Assembly: GCF_000512585.2 (NCBI RefSeq)
Contig: NC_089242.1
Coordinates: 3,968,001 to 4,032,000, forward strand
Source of the DNA: Kwoniella bestiolae CBS 10118
Lineage: Eukaryota > Basidiomycota > Tremellomycetes > Tremellales > Cryptococcaceae
Length of the DNA stretch: 64,000 bases
Reading direction: 5' to 3'
The notes under the pieces are model-generated. The model was given only the letters and a program-made list of their open reading frames with translations. It was not told where the DNA came from and searched no databases. Positions 47,804-58,531 of this stretch are shown here, piece by piece (within the stretch, counting starts at the first letter, position 1; each line of letters starts with the position of its first letter). A program made the position numbers and the translations under genes.

Positions 47804-50690
47804 ATGCCTCGTGAAGCTTCTTATGTAGCTGACAGACGCAGCCGACGTGAAAGAGGAGGGAATGTTGCGACACGGTGAGTCCTTACTTCTTCTTCGATGG
47901 TCGCTATAGAACAGTCGATTGAGAGTAGGCCCCCATCACGCATAGGAGATCAGCATGTGAAGGGTGTAAGACGAGGAATATCGTGAGTGATAAACCCTTC
48001 TATCGTATGGTTTGGACTAAATGATGTCACCCCGACAGCCATGTGAAGCGGAAATACCATCTTGCAGGAACTGTGCAGACTCTGGGAGGACATGTAGACA
48101 TAACGCAAGCTGTGATCCAAGGGCTCGTCCCTTCTTCGAACACCTTGCTAAGCTGCGAGCAGGAGACGATGCTGGTTTTGAAGAGATCAGCACGTCTCTT
48201 GACATATCCAGGTAAGTGTTCCCAATCATCATCTGGCACCATCGTAGCCCCTCTGACCAGCCCTCTTCATAGATCTCCGTTACCGTCACCAGATCCTCTT
48301 CACGCACGCCTCCGTACCCATGATTCAAACATACAGTCATACCCCACTCGCCGCCCCACCGGGTGTCAGGCAGATTTGTCAACAACAGATCTTACACGCA
48401 AACGTTCACTTTCTCCAACCATGGAGCTTAGTCCCTCTGATTACGAGATGATTGAACGCAATATGGCGGTGACTCAAAACAACACAATCAGTAACGACTC
48501 GGATCTGGATGACCTCGATGATCTGGGAGCAATGGATGATGATCAAGATGTGCCGGAATTGACTAATGCAATCAAAAAACACTGGTGAGTTACCTATCCT
48601 TGCAGGTGAGACCTTGATTGACAGAGGCATGATGTAGTATTCAGCTTTATTTCGAAGGACAGGGTAGCTTGGCTGTGCAGGTGGACGAGACTCGATTCTA
48701 TGAACGCTTCTCGTCATATGAACCATCCCAGAAACCTCATCGCTCGCTTCTCAACGCGATGGTACGTGATAGAGGCTGTGGGTATGTGTTGACGTCTCCC
48801 AGTATCTCTCCATCTGTCGAAGTTCCAGTAAAGAACATGTGATACAGCGCGAGAAACTTTTCTTCAAATACGCTGAAGCCGCTGTTCAGGCTGCGCTCAA
48901 AGATATCACAACACTTGCCCATTATAAGCTGGATCTGGTGCGAGCGGCAACCTTGTTGTCAGTGTGGTTACAGGGTGAAAGTAGAGAAGCTGAGGTGAGT
49001 CAAGGATCGTCTTTCCTTGTGCTCATAAGTACACAGGCTATTGACATGTCAGGTATAGCTTGTCGGTGATTTGGGTCCCTGTCCCTGAATGCTGTTGCTG
49101 ACTGGCCATTTCAGTCTCGCTACCGCTTCTTGCCTTGATCAACTGCCCTCCACGATTTTAAGATCGCTCCACAGATAGTTTGCGCTTGCGGCGTGAACGT
49201 AGACCTGTTGGAGGCTGGCCGAAGGACACACTAGAGCTTGTGGATAGCATAAACACCTTGTGAGTAGCACAAATTTCCAATCATCCCAGACCGCTCATCA
49301 TCACATCCAGCTGGTCACTTGTACTGCACGATCTTAGTGCAGCCCTTGTGTCTGGCATCCCATCCCAGTTCCATCCACATGTGATAAGGACTCCCTTACC
49401 TAGTGCGGAGGAAGACGATGAACATGTGAGTGGGACAGGCTTATAAAACAATGTCATGGACTGATTCTGTTGTGCAGGGCTATACACCATCGCTTTCAGA
49501 TCTCTTCCATGATTGTCCGCCTTCTGCTGATTCTACGTAGAGCGATACGTGAGTGATAGTCCGTCCTTTTCGTTGCTGATCTTTCAGTGCACACGTCATT
49601 CAGGCAACAGTCCTTGCATACTGCGCATGTATGCAGCTGCATGACACCCCAAACAGCGCTCATGATCATCATCCGACCCCATTCTCATGGATCTACCCCC
49701 ACACCTCCTCTGCAATCACATGTATGCAGCTGCATGACACCCCAAACAGCGCTCATGATCATCATCCGACCCCATTCTCATGGATCTACCCCCACACCTC
49801 CTCTGCAATCACAACCGTCTTTGCTTCTGGGTGAACTTGATCTCGTCAGGATCATCGAGCGGTTCGCAAGCCATATACCTCCTCGACTCAGAATGATGCA
49901 TTGTATCGTGGAAGGGGAAACGACCTTGTCATTGTCTGCCGTGAGACTAGTAAGTTCATGGAACTATCGGTCGTGTGAGATGAAAACTAATGGGGCGTTG
50001 ACAGCACTTCACCTTGTGTGCTGCCCGCATGTACGTTAACGATATCAACCACATCAACGAGCGCAACGATGCGGCAATACATCAAGCCAGGTGTATGGTA
50101 GATATGATGAAGCTTCTGCGGACAGAGGTGAGCTTCCCCAATGTATCCAAAAAATCGCGCGATTAACGTATCCCGTAGGATCTGATGAAAATCGGCCATC
50201 CAATCCAAATGTGCGTTTGATCTTCTACTCATAAGTCCGGACGATTGATGCTGATCGGTCTCACAGACTGTGGATGCTTGCTGCACGACTTTTTGCCTGT
50301 GAGATCAGACGATTGCGGAGTTCGAAACAGATTATGGGTGAGTCTCCTGGTGCTAAGGTCATCGAAGCACAGTTTCACAGCCTAACACATCTTCTCTACA
50401 GCTGTAATAGCGCTAGAAGCCGATCAGACATATATTATTGACACTCTCACAAAGCGATGTATGCGTTCAGCTCTTATGTAAAGGAGCAAACGTGAATAGG
50501 CACTAGAAGCTGATCATATGGTGTTACAGTCACGCTGAAGTTCGGCGCATACTGGAAGCTTGAAAATCATAGTCCAATTATCAAGTTGAGCGATTCCGAA
50601 AGAGGTCCGAAGTCTGGTACGAAGGGTGCATCAATACAGTCTATTGGACTGCTGATGGCGGCAAACAGCTGGCTCGATGCATTCATATAA
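47804..50690 (+). CDS. Zn2Cys6 fungal transcription factor with internal 31-codon duplication
   Basis: The zinc cluster is spliced from RRSACEGCKTRNI and PCEAEIPSCRNCADSGRTC, giving six cysteines. The first exon must start at 47804 (MPREASYVADRRSRRERG) because only this frame joins to the cluster through the acceptor near 47945. The upstream ATG at 47757 is in another frame and runs over this start. The middle region contains TMELSPSDYEMIERNMAV, an acidic patch (DSDLDDLDDLGAMDDDQD), and the fungal homology domain with LFFKYAEAAVQAALKD. A perfect 93-bp in-frame tandem duplication lies at 49626-49811. After it, IIERFASHIPPRLRMMH and LHFTLCAARMYVNDINHINE complete the domain, and the protein ends SWLDAFI. 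It lies downstream of GH51. Confidence 0.83.
49626..49811. repeat. Perfect 93-bp tandem duplication inside the transcription factor gene
   Basis: The copies at 49626-49718 and 49719-49811 are identical base for base. The period of 93 bp equals 31 codons, so the reading frame is kept. The encoded segment (TPQTALMIIIRPHSHGST) appears twice in tandem. Perfect identity suggests a very recent event. Confidence 0.95.
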
Positions 50691-50759
50691 TCAAGGATTG
50701 AGCGTCATTCGGTCTGCTGAACAGTGCACCCTTCCGTAATAGCGTACATACATGTCTGC

Positions 50760-51850
50760 TCAAGCAGCGTGGCCGCCGTCTACCACAATGTCAGCTCCAA
50801 TGATGAAAGAACTGGCTTCGGAAAGCAAGAAGACCGCAGGTCCTAAGAGTAAAGAGCCATTCAGTGACCAAGGCTTCGTTCACTGATCGATGTTTCCACT
50901 CACCACGATATTCGTCTCCTGTACTGGCTCGACCCAACAAGGTCGAATTAACCATGTCTTCTTCGTATCCAGGTCGAGCAGCTACAATGCCAGCTGTCAT
51001 GACTGTCTTGATCTGCAACGGGAGTTAGTGATCCATCTTGAGGACGGACAGTGTCGATGTTCACTCACGTAACCGGGCGAAACAGCCTATACCAAGTCCA
51101 GTGAGGTCAGCTCTAAATCTGATCTAGCTCAATGACTCGGTCGGACTCACATTGACTCTGATGCCGAGCTTACCCCATTCTGCAGCAAAACTCTTGGCCA
51201 TCTGTATGACCGCCGCTTTACTGGCCGAATAAGCAGAACAAGGTATTTGTCTGTTGGCGACGTGACCCGCGACACTAGCGGTCAAGACGATACTTGCGCC
51301 TCCGACACCAGGACTTCCATCTGTCTTATTTCGGCGGAGCCATTCGTCTGCAAACGCTTTACAGCAGAGGAATGAACCAGCGGTATTCACGTCGAACACC
51401 TTTCGCCAATATTCGATGCTGGAGTCTAACACCGTCAAGCTGGATGGTACTCCAGCAGCGAGAAACATTCCTCTTATAGGTGATTTCGATGGAGCGTCCT
51501 GGAAAATCCTTGTGAAAACTTGTTGGACCGCATCGGAATTACTGATATCTAGATTGTAGTACGATAGTGAAACACCGTTGGCTTTGGCAATTTCTTGATA
51601 CTCTGACCACTCCGGTTCGGTTGGCACGGGCAGCAGATCCACTGCAGCGACATTCGCACCGGCTTCGAGACATCCTCGAGCTACTGAAAGGCCCAGTCCT
51701 CGTCCACCACCGCTGACTATGATGGTTCGGTCAGAGAGGGCGAATAGGGCTGGGGTGGCCAAAGTCGAAAGTGGAGCTGTAAGTGAATCGCATCAATTCC
51801 ATCGAAATTGATTTGATAAAGGTACCCTTACTTGGTCCAATGCCAGACAT
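50760..51850 (-). CDS. Short-chain dehydrogenase/reductase
   Basis: This is a classical SDR. The first exon is very short (MSGIGP), spliced at GTAAGG to TPLSTLATPALFALSDRTII. The nucleotide-binding motif VSGGGRGLGLSVARG, the DLLP strand-end region, NLDISNSD and the AAGV segment follow. The catalytic Ser is in IVLTASVAGHV, and the Tyr/Lys pair in CSAYSASKAAVIQM. IRVN|AVSPGY joins across an intron, and the end reads IVVDGGHAA. The length (~285 residues) fits a tetrameric SDR. It is divergent from an UNC93-like transporter and near an amidohydrolase, so a role in modifying a small imported ring compound is possible but unproven. Confidence 0.9.
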
Positions 51851-52188
51851 GGTTGCGATGAGTTTGCAAGAGATATCGAACGTGTCGGGGGAAGTGATGT
51901 CACATCACACTCCATTCTCTGATTGGTTTAATATGCATACCATGGCGGGTCGGGAACTTTAGCTGAGTACGGTCTGGGGGAGGGGGTCAGTCAATAATGC
52001 CAAGCGCGGATACACTCTTGCCAGTAACGCGCTGTTAACCTTATTACCTTTACCCGCGATTTCCCTCCGAGGAGATTTGGCAAAGAATGATAAGGCTAGT
52101 GGGTCGAGAAAGGGTTAAATAGTTCAAGGAAAATCAAGCATATCTCTGTGCCCCAGACTCTCTCGCATCCCCACACATTTGCAGCACC
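51851..52188. promoter_or_regulatory. Divergent promoter of SDR and UNC93-like gene
   Basis: This 338-bp gap contains a poly-G/C stretch (CTGGGGGAGGGGGTCAG near 51974) and CT-rich leaders toward both genes. No coding sequence is apparent. Confidence 0.4.
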
Positions 52189-53934
52189 ATGTCTACGGAT
52201 ATTCAAACGGAGAAAGAGAAACATTTCAACTCAGACGTGAACGAATTGGCGATTGCCTCTGAAGAGCCATCAGCCAAAGTAAAATGGTTCAGAAGCACCC
52301 TCGTTCAAGTGCTGATTGTCGGTATGACATCCTTCCTGGCACCAGGAGCGTAAGTTGCATGAAGGCATGATATGCGTATGGCAGCTAACTCGATACTTTG
52401 TAGATACTCATCGCTCGCTTCGGTCGGCGCTGGTGGGCTTGCCAATGTCAATATCGGTAATGCAAGTGTAGCTCTGGCTTATGCTTTGATCGTCCCTTCT
52501 GCTCTGTGTGCTAGTGAGTTTGAAGTAGTATCGGCCCGTAAACTTGGTATTCTGACATGGTTTAATCGTCCAACAGCTGCGTGTCTGTCTACCATCGGTC
52601 CCAGATACAGTCTGTCACTTGGAGCGGCTGGTTACGTATTTTACGCCGCTGCTCTATATCAAAACTCAGCTACAGGCAACCAGCCATTCCTCATCGTCGG
52701 TGCGATTATTTGCGGGGCCACCAGTGGTATCTTCTGGGTGTCTGAAGCAGCGGTCACTTTGCTTTATTCGGAACCTCAGTACAAAGGTAGACACCTTGCG
52801 ATTTGGCAGTCCCTCTTTCAACTGGCTACATGTATCGGTGGGGCCATCAACCTTGGCTTGAACATTGACTTGAACGAGACAGGTGGTTTGAAGCCTAAGA
52901 CGTGAGCTCCCCATCTTGCGGCAAGGATCATATATTGATGGCAAGTCTCGCAGCTTCTTGGTCTTCGTGGGCCTCAACGCAGTGGCTCCGCTTGCTGCTC
53001 TCCTTCTATCCAATCCTAAGCAAGTGCAAAGGAGAGATAGACTACCGGTTCCTGCATTCCCTGCGGAACCATTCTTCAAAGAAGTTTGGTTGACTATCTT
53101 GGAGTTGCGGGATCCTCGTATCATTGCTTGTATGTTAATTCGAAAAACCATCCCCGTAGACTTGCTGAACTTCGTTTAGGCTGTTTCCTTTGGTCTCAAT
53201 CGCTTTTCATCCCCTCTTGGACCTCCACGTACCTCGCCGTCCGTGAGTGTCAGTTCCGTCTGTCATCACATAAACCAGCTGATTCTTGCTAGACTTCTCC
53301 GTCCGTGTTCGAGGTCTCACCTCCCTTATCACACCGCTATTGACGATCATCACTCTCGGCTTGATCGGTTCAATTCTCGATATCAAGTCCTTGACCGTCA
53401 GATACAAGCTGGTCATCACGTGGGGCTTCCTCCAAATTCTCGGGCTTGGGTCAGCAATATGGCTACTTGTAATGCAGGTGAAACAAAGTAAAGAGCTTGT
53501 AGTTCCGACTTGGGATTGGAGCACACCTGGATTCGGTGCAGCTTGGGTGCCGTATCTGTTCTCTTTCGCCGCGTTTTGGACCAGCTACGGTTTCTTCTGT
53601 GGGTGATATTTACACGACTGAATAAGACCCGACTGACAACTCTTATGCAGACTACATGGCAACCTATTGTTTCCCTCGAGAAGCGTCCGGAGCTCGAACC
53701 ACCCGAATAATCGCAACCCTGCGATCAGCTGAGTCGGGGGCTGCAGCTATCGCCTTTGGTATAAACTCCATCAATGTCCCTCTCCATCATATCGGTTATA
53801 TCAACGTGGTCTTCATCATCGTATGCCTGTTCTGTGGTTCATACGTGCTTCAATGGATCTGGACCCAAGATAAGAAAGGAGCGTACAACGAAGTGGTCGT
53901 GCTTGTCGAGCCTGTCCCTGCAGCTATTCACTGA
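52189..53934 (+). CDS. UNC93-like MFS transporter (DUF895 family)
   Basis: This is a fungal UNC93-like membrane protein with about eleven hydrophobic stretches. The opening is MSTDIQTEKEKHFNSD, a polar cytosolic head, then KVKWFRSTLVQVLIVG and MTSFLAPGAYSSLASVGAGG, the characteristic first helix pair. GAIICGATSGIFWVSEAAV and YKGRHLAIWQSLFQLATCIG follow, with GATTGIL-like family features. RTTRIIATLRSAESGAAAIA, FGINSINVPL and FCGSYVLQWIWTQDK end the protein. Seven introns are present. Fungal UNC93-like proteins are uncharacterised or tied to siderophore/efflux functions; the substrate is unknown. Confidence 0.87.
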
Positions 53935-54556
53935 GGATAGTCGAGAGGTATTTGACGTTTGTCATTAACGTAAGATAGATCCGTATACAGATAGTGATTC
54001 GTAGTTGTCTTGTCATAGTCCTTACCTCGTTCGCCCTATTATGAGATGTAATGCCAGTTTGTTCGACATACTCCGATCAAGCTATCCAGACAGATTAGGT
54101 CGCTTTCCCACGTAAGATTTCTTTGAACTTTGTGTTACGATCAATGCATTGTCTCGCCAATCGATCAGCGGACATGGCTAAGGATAGGCATTTACACAGT
54201 CTTGGCGGAGGCTCGATGTGCAGAGTGCAGACTCATGAGATAACCCTCGTGTTCAGAGTGCAAGACCCGCATCGTAAGCCAGTGGGACTTTCTAGGTCAT
54301 CCCCTCCTCCCTCCCGGCAAATCACAGCTCCACACTCTTATCGCCAAGCTTTACAAATTGCCAATAGAGCAAACATTGCAAGCGCGTCTATGACACCGCC
54401 AAACACATTGCACAAGCGCATCCGCGCTCATGTCTTTCGCCCTTCTTCTTCTTATCCTGCATACCCGCTCATTACTTATCCTGCTGTGCGCCCATTTATC
54501 ATGCTACGCAACATGTATGATCTCGAAAGTCCCCACCTATCGCACCACTCTTCGAC
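53935..54556. other. Intergenic region
   Basis: This is a gap of 622 bp between two forward genes. A 145-codon frame at 54123-54560 lacks any domain and overlaps the amidohydrolase start, so it is not called. A CTTCTTCTTCTTATCC tract near 54440 and CTCATTACTTATCC near 54468 form a CT-rich leader. Confidence 0.4.
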
Positions 54557-55936
54557 ATGACAGTTTTCACAGTACATACCGACCTTCTCTTCGATTCCAA
54601 GAAGAAGCAATTCGTCACAGATACCTCGATAAAGATTGATAGCGATACGGGCTTGATCATAGAGGTTTACGAACGCAAACATGCTATACCGGATCCGGTT
54701 GAGAAGCCTGACGTGGACCTGCGGGGGAAAGTAGTCTGTCCGGGATTTGTGGACGCACATACTCATATCTTTTTACACGCTTACGAGTGAGTTCCGATCC
54801 AGTTGTCCCATGATGACCCAGCTGACGCGACCTAGTGAGGCACCCTCAGTGGTTCAGAAGCGAGATGAAAGCTTTGTAGAACGTATAGTCCGGGCTGTGA
54901 ACCACTGTAGACTGGGATTGATGGCTGGTTATACCACTTATCGGTGAGTACTCTGAAGTACATGACCTTACTGATAGTCAACAGAGACTTGGGATCGGAG
55001 TCAATGATGGAAGCGGATGCCAGCATACGTGATGCCATCAATCGTGGCTTGACCCCTGGGCCACGATTGTTTGTCGCTACCAGAGTTATAGCTTCAACGG
55101 CAGCATATGAACCAAGAACGGAGAATCATCTCGGTGGGACGTGTATGCCTGCTGGGTGTGATTCAGCAGATGGTCCCGATGAATTGAGGAAAGCTGTCAG
55201 AAGGAGGATCGGTCACGGTGCGGATGTCATTAAGTTCTACGCTGATTACTATCGTCGAGTGATGAGATTTCCACCGAAACAACAGCATCCATACATCCCA
55301 TCCATGAAATTCCAACCTCCCGACCCTAACCCCGATCTCGTCGTTTTCCAAGATGAAGAGATGGATGCTATAGTTTCGGAAGCGACTCTAGCTCGAGCTC
55401 CAGCTATCGCTCATGCCGACTCTAAAGATGGCGTGCTTGCTGCTGCTCGAGCGGGAGTGCTTTCGATAGAACACGCTTCCAGAGCTGGCGAAGAGGGGTT
55501 GAGACTGATGAAGGAGAAAGGAGTCATCTTCGTGCCAACTATGGCTATATTCGAGCTCATCTTGCAGGAAAGATTCGGCAAGGTGGTAGAGAATCTACGT
55601 CTAGGTCATAGATTAGGAGTACGATTGGCCTGTGGTGGAGATACCGGTACCTTCCCCCACGGCGAGAATGCCAGAGAGATGGAGATCTTCATCGAAGCAG
55701 GGATACCGGTAGAAGACACCTTGGAAGCGGGTACGATGGGAGGGTGGGAAGCGTGTGGTGGAGATCTCTGCGGGAGGAAGTTTGGATGGTTCGAAGCTGG
55801 ATGTGCTGCGGACATCATCGCGCTGGACGCTGATCCTCGTGTCGATGCGGAAGCTCTGAGAAAGGTATCTTTTGTCATGAAGGATGGTCGTATATGGAAA
55901 CAACATAACGAGCCCGTTGATTTGTTCTCACCTTGA
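54557..55936 (+). CDS. Metal-dependent amidohydrolase (imidazolonepropionase/prolidase-like)
   Basis: This is a TIM-barrel amidohydrolase. The N-terminal beta domain (MTVFTVHTDLLFDSKKKQF) leads to GKVVCPGFVDAHTHIFLHAY, where His-x-His binds the metal. An intron follows. The carboxylated-lysine strand is probably GADVIKFYADYY. PAIAHADSKDGVLAA and VLSIEHASRAGEEG provide the two other metal/base His residues, and RLACGGDTGTFPHGENAREM the conserved Asp. The tail returns to the beta domain: AGCAADIIALDADP and VSFVMKDGRIW. Only two introns are needed, fewer than in most neighbours. The substrate could be a cyclic amide, lactam or dipeptide. The SDR and UNC93-like transporter lie next to it. Confidence 0.9.
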
Positions 55937-56330
55937 TCCTATCAATTCCCCACCGTATCGAAAGTCTCCGCGAAGTATCTTGCCTATGTATCATCAATAT
56001 TTATAGGCGTTGGCAGTATGGAGGCTTGATGATCCATTGAGATAGTCATTACGGATATTGGTGAACTCATCCGTCATCTGTTTGTATAGGACCCAGCTTA
56101 TACGTGAATATAGCATCTCAAATATATACCGTATGAACTACGGTCTCGGCACTCACCTCTTGTCCAGATTGACCAACATTGTCATGGTCTCTCGCCACTT
56201 GAGCGGCAAGCAAAGGGATGCACACATCTTATGCCTCAACTCGAGTGATATAGCTGAGTATCCCAGAGACACCGAAGGGAAGTGGACTTTGGGACAAAGA
56301 TACTTTTGTCAGCGACTAACCACCGAGGCC
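55937..56330. other. Intergenic region at the start of the repeat-rich zone
   Basis: This marks the transition from gene-dense sequence to the repeat-rich right end. No coding potential is recognised. Confidence 0.4.
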
Positions 56331-56353
56331 TGGTATCAAAGGGTTTGATACCA
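56331..56353. repeat. Perfect inverted repeat (10-bp arms, 3-nt loop) and degenerate direct repeat
   Basis: TGGTATCAAA is followed by GGG and then TTTGATACCA, an exact reverse complement. The right arm continues into CCAAAACGCATTTC, which recurs in altered form about 58 bp later (CCAAAATGCATTTC), so the hairpin belongs to a short diverged direct repeat that runs to about 56440. Confidence 0.8.
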
Positions 56354-56495
56354 AAACGCATTTCTTGATTTATACGAGCTTCGGACTGTCGCCCTTACCC
56401 TTTGATGCCAAAATGCATTTCGGGGTTTTTACGAGCCTTTTTAGTGTAAAGATCATGTTATCGTAGAGACGAGGTCTAGGGCGCAGGAACATTTC

Positions 56496-56498
<3 letters not shown>

Positions 56499-56566
<68 letters not shown>
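56499..56566. repeat. (AC)34 microsatellite
   Basis: Thirty-four uninterrupted AC dinucleotides. No variant units are present, indicating recent expansion or contraction. Confidence 0.97.
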
Positions 56567-56568
<2 letters not shown>

Positions 56569-56723
56569 GATCGAGATGGGGGGCGCAGCAAGCAGTGGAT
56601 ATACCTCCGAGTGTGGGCTACGACTTGCCACTTGACAACCATCAGTGAAAGGGCGCATCAGATATACCTCCGACCATACCTTGCGACACACCATCACACA
56701 ATAACAACGGCAAGAGAGACCGA

Positions 56724-56955
56724 GCTTAGATCTGGGGGACTAGACTAGCTCGTGTATGAAACACACACCATCAATGGCGAGACGGCGATCTAGGCTACTT
56801 TCATGCGCCTTTGGGCACCAGGCCGATCTTAGATCTGGGGGACTCGACTAGCTCGTGTATGAAACACAGACCATCAATGGCAAGACGACGATCTAGGCTG
56901 CTTTGATGGGCCTTCGGGCATTAGGCGATCTTAGATCTGGGGGACTCGACTAGCT
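56724..56955. repeat. Tandem repeat of about 103 bp, 2.3 copies
   Basis: Units begin at CTTAGATCTGGGGGACT at 56724, 56828 and 56930 (periods 104 and 102). The first two are about 90 per cent alike by eye and end in GGGC-rich stretches; the third stops after GACTAGCTTATC. The repeat lies just upstream of the small gene at 57194. Confidence 0.9.
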
Positions 56956-57054
56956 TATCTTCGATTTAGCACAGCAGTTTACACAACATCGTCATAAACA
57001 CGAGGCTGAGCCATCACTCTCAACGAGAGCTGGGTCACAATGATACCGTCCCAC

Positions 57055-57193
57055 CACATATAAGTAGGGGCAATTCATTGTATCTCTCCCTCTTTTCTAT
57101 TCTTTTCTCACCCCAACAAAACAACGATAAGAATAATAGAAAATAATAATAAAAGGTACTAAGTCACAAACATAATAAATCAACGATATCAAG
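57055..57193 (+). promoter_or_regulatory. Promoter and leader of the small gene at 57194
   Basis: ACATATAAGTAGGGG near 57056 is a good TATA element. About 25-60 bp later comes a pyrimidine tract (TCTCCCTCTTTTCTATTC), then a CAACAAAACAACG A-rich leader and AAGATGGG at the start codon. This is a textbook strong fungal promoter layout; transcription is inferred, not shown. Confidence 0.6.
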
Positions 57194-57426
57194 ATGGGGT
57201 AAGTTGCCACTCCAACATACCCATGATATTGAGCCAACACTGACATATACAATCATCCCGCAGTTCATCTCATATTGACATATCAATGCCCGACCATCAT
57301 TGTCCTTCTGATACCCCTTCCACCATCGCAGGCAACGCCATGCACGGATCGTCTCATCGGGACATGTCGAACTGTGGCGTCGTGCGAGGCGAAGGGGGAG
57401 CGGGAACTGCACTGGGGACATGGTGA
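57194..57426 (+). CDS. Small intron-containing gene of unknown function
   Basis: Exon 1 is just ATGGG. A canonical intron (57199-57263: GTAAGT, branch ACACTGAC, CAG) joins it to GSSHIDISMPDHHCPSD. The frame then runs through STIAGNAMHGSSHRDMSNCG and ends ALGTW before TGA at 57424. The 55 residues are His/Ser/Gly-rich and match nothing that I recognise. A consensus donor GTGAGT overlaps the stop, so the true gene might continue into sequence now replaced by repeats. A tag of the small protein and the leader structure both support expression. It could be a real small gene, a gene truncated by the element, or part of the element. Confidence 0.45.
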
Positions 57427-57474
57427 GTACCTCTTCCTGACACAGTATCCTTAGGGGGTTACACGCCCGTTATC

Positions 57475-57530
57475 GGGAGGGGGGGGGGGGGGGGGCACCT
57501 CGGACCGGACCTGGGGGGGGACCGTCGGGG
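57475..57530. repeat. G-tract cluster with 17-G run
   Basis: G runs of 3, 17, 8 and 4 lie at 57475-57477, 57479-57495, 57513-57520 and 57527-57530. The spacing allows a G-quadruplex on the + strand. The cluster sits where unique sequence gives way to the element repeats. Confidence 0.85.
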
Positions 57531-57689
57531 TGAAATTTTCATGCATGCATCTGAGAGGCCTATCTGGCAGAGCCGAGGGCGCCGATCCCGAATCTGAAGT
57601 CGAAATGGAGCTGGGTGGGATGTGGGATGGATGAAAAAAGATTTTCACCTTGACCGGTTGGACGGACCCCTTAACCCGGGATCAAATCT

Positions 57690-58470
57690 GGGTGGATGAA
57701 AATCCGTCAGATTACCGACCATGCAAGCATGTATGTGATAGGAGTTATGTCATCTGGTAGAGAAGGACTCGGTCAGCGCCAGGATAAAATAGTTCCATAT
57801 GCATGGGAGTGATGTGTGATGAATGAGAATTTATTTTCACTCACCCGGTGGTCCGACCCTTAACTTGACCCCTTAGGGGTCAATGACCAAGTCTGCTCCC
57901 GTTGACCTCCATCGACGCATTCAAGCAACCAAATGGATATCACCTGGTAGAGAGAGACTCGGTCAGCCAGGATAAAATAGTCTGCCATGCATGGGAGTGA
58001 TGTGTGATGAGTGAGAATTTATTTCCACTCACTCGGTGGTCTGACCCCTTAGCCCGGGATCAAATCTGACCCCTTAGACCGGCAGCCTGAAAATCCTCCA
58101 GAGTGTCGACCAGGTATGTATGAGTGGGACAGAATGTATGCTACCTGGTAGGGAGCGACTCGGTCAGTCAGAATAAAATAGTCTCACATGCATGGGAGTG
58201 ATGTGTGATGAGTGAGAATTTATTTTCACTCACTCGGACCTCTGACCCCTTAGCCTGACCCCTTAGCCGGTGGTGACCCAGTAGCCTCCCGATGACCTCC
58301 ACGCATGCATTCAAGCAACCAAACCTATATCATCTGGTAGAGGGAAAGCTACTCTGTCAGCATAAAATCCTTGTACATGCGTAGGACTTGAGATGTATGC
58401 ATGGAAATTAATTTTCACCCACTCGGTACACTGGTGGGGTGGGTGACGGGATCAAATTTCAGCATGGGCT
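57690..58470. repeat. Higher-order direct repeat: two ~390-bp units, each of two ~190-bp subunits
   Basis: CTGGTAG followed by a ...GACTCGGTCAG box starts at 57754, 57944, 58145 and 58334 (spacing 190, 201, 189). Each copy continues with GGATAAAATAGT or a variant, CATGCATGGGAGTGATG and an imperfect palindrome GAGTGAGAATTTATTTTCAC. Copies 1 and 3 are preceded by a TGAAAATCC segment, and copies 2 and 4 by ATTCAAGCAACCAAA, so the true period is about 390 bp. TGACCCCTTAG occurs five times inside (57866, 58042, 58067, 58243, 58256). GGGATCAAAT recurs at about 57679, 58057 and 58448. Confidence 0.9.
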
Positions 58471-58531
58471 GTACCGGTCAGCACCCGATCATCTCACAGT
58501 CAGCGTTCACCGTACAGTCTGTAACACAGTG

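Noticed and set aside
54123..54560. 145-codon frame upstream of the amidohydrolase
   Set aside because: No homology, no start context, and its end overlaps the real start codon.
57451..57648. Reverse-strand 65-codon Pro-rich frame
   Set aside because: It is the translation of the G-run and neighbouring low-complexity sequence.
57451..57880. Telomere repeat (TTAGGGGG appears at about 57451, TTAGGGG at about 57872)
   Set aside because: Only isolated copies; the recurring TGACCCCTTAG is not the telomeric order and no array is present.
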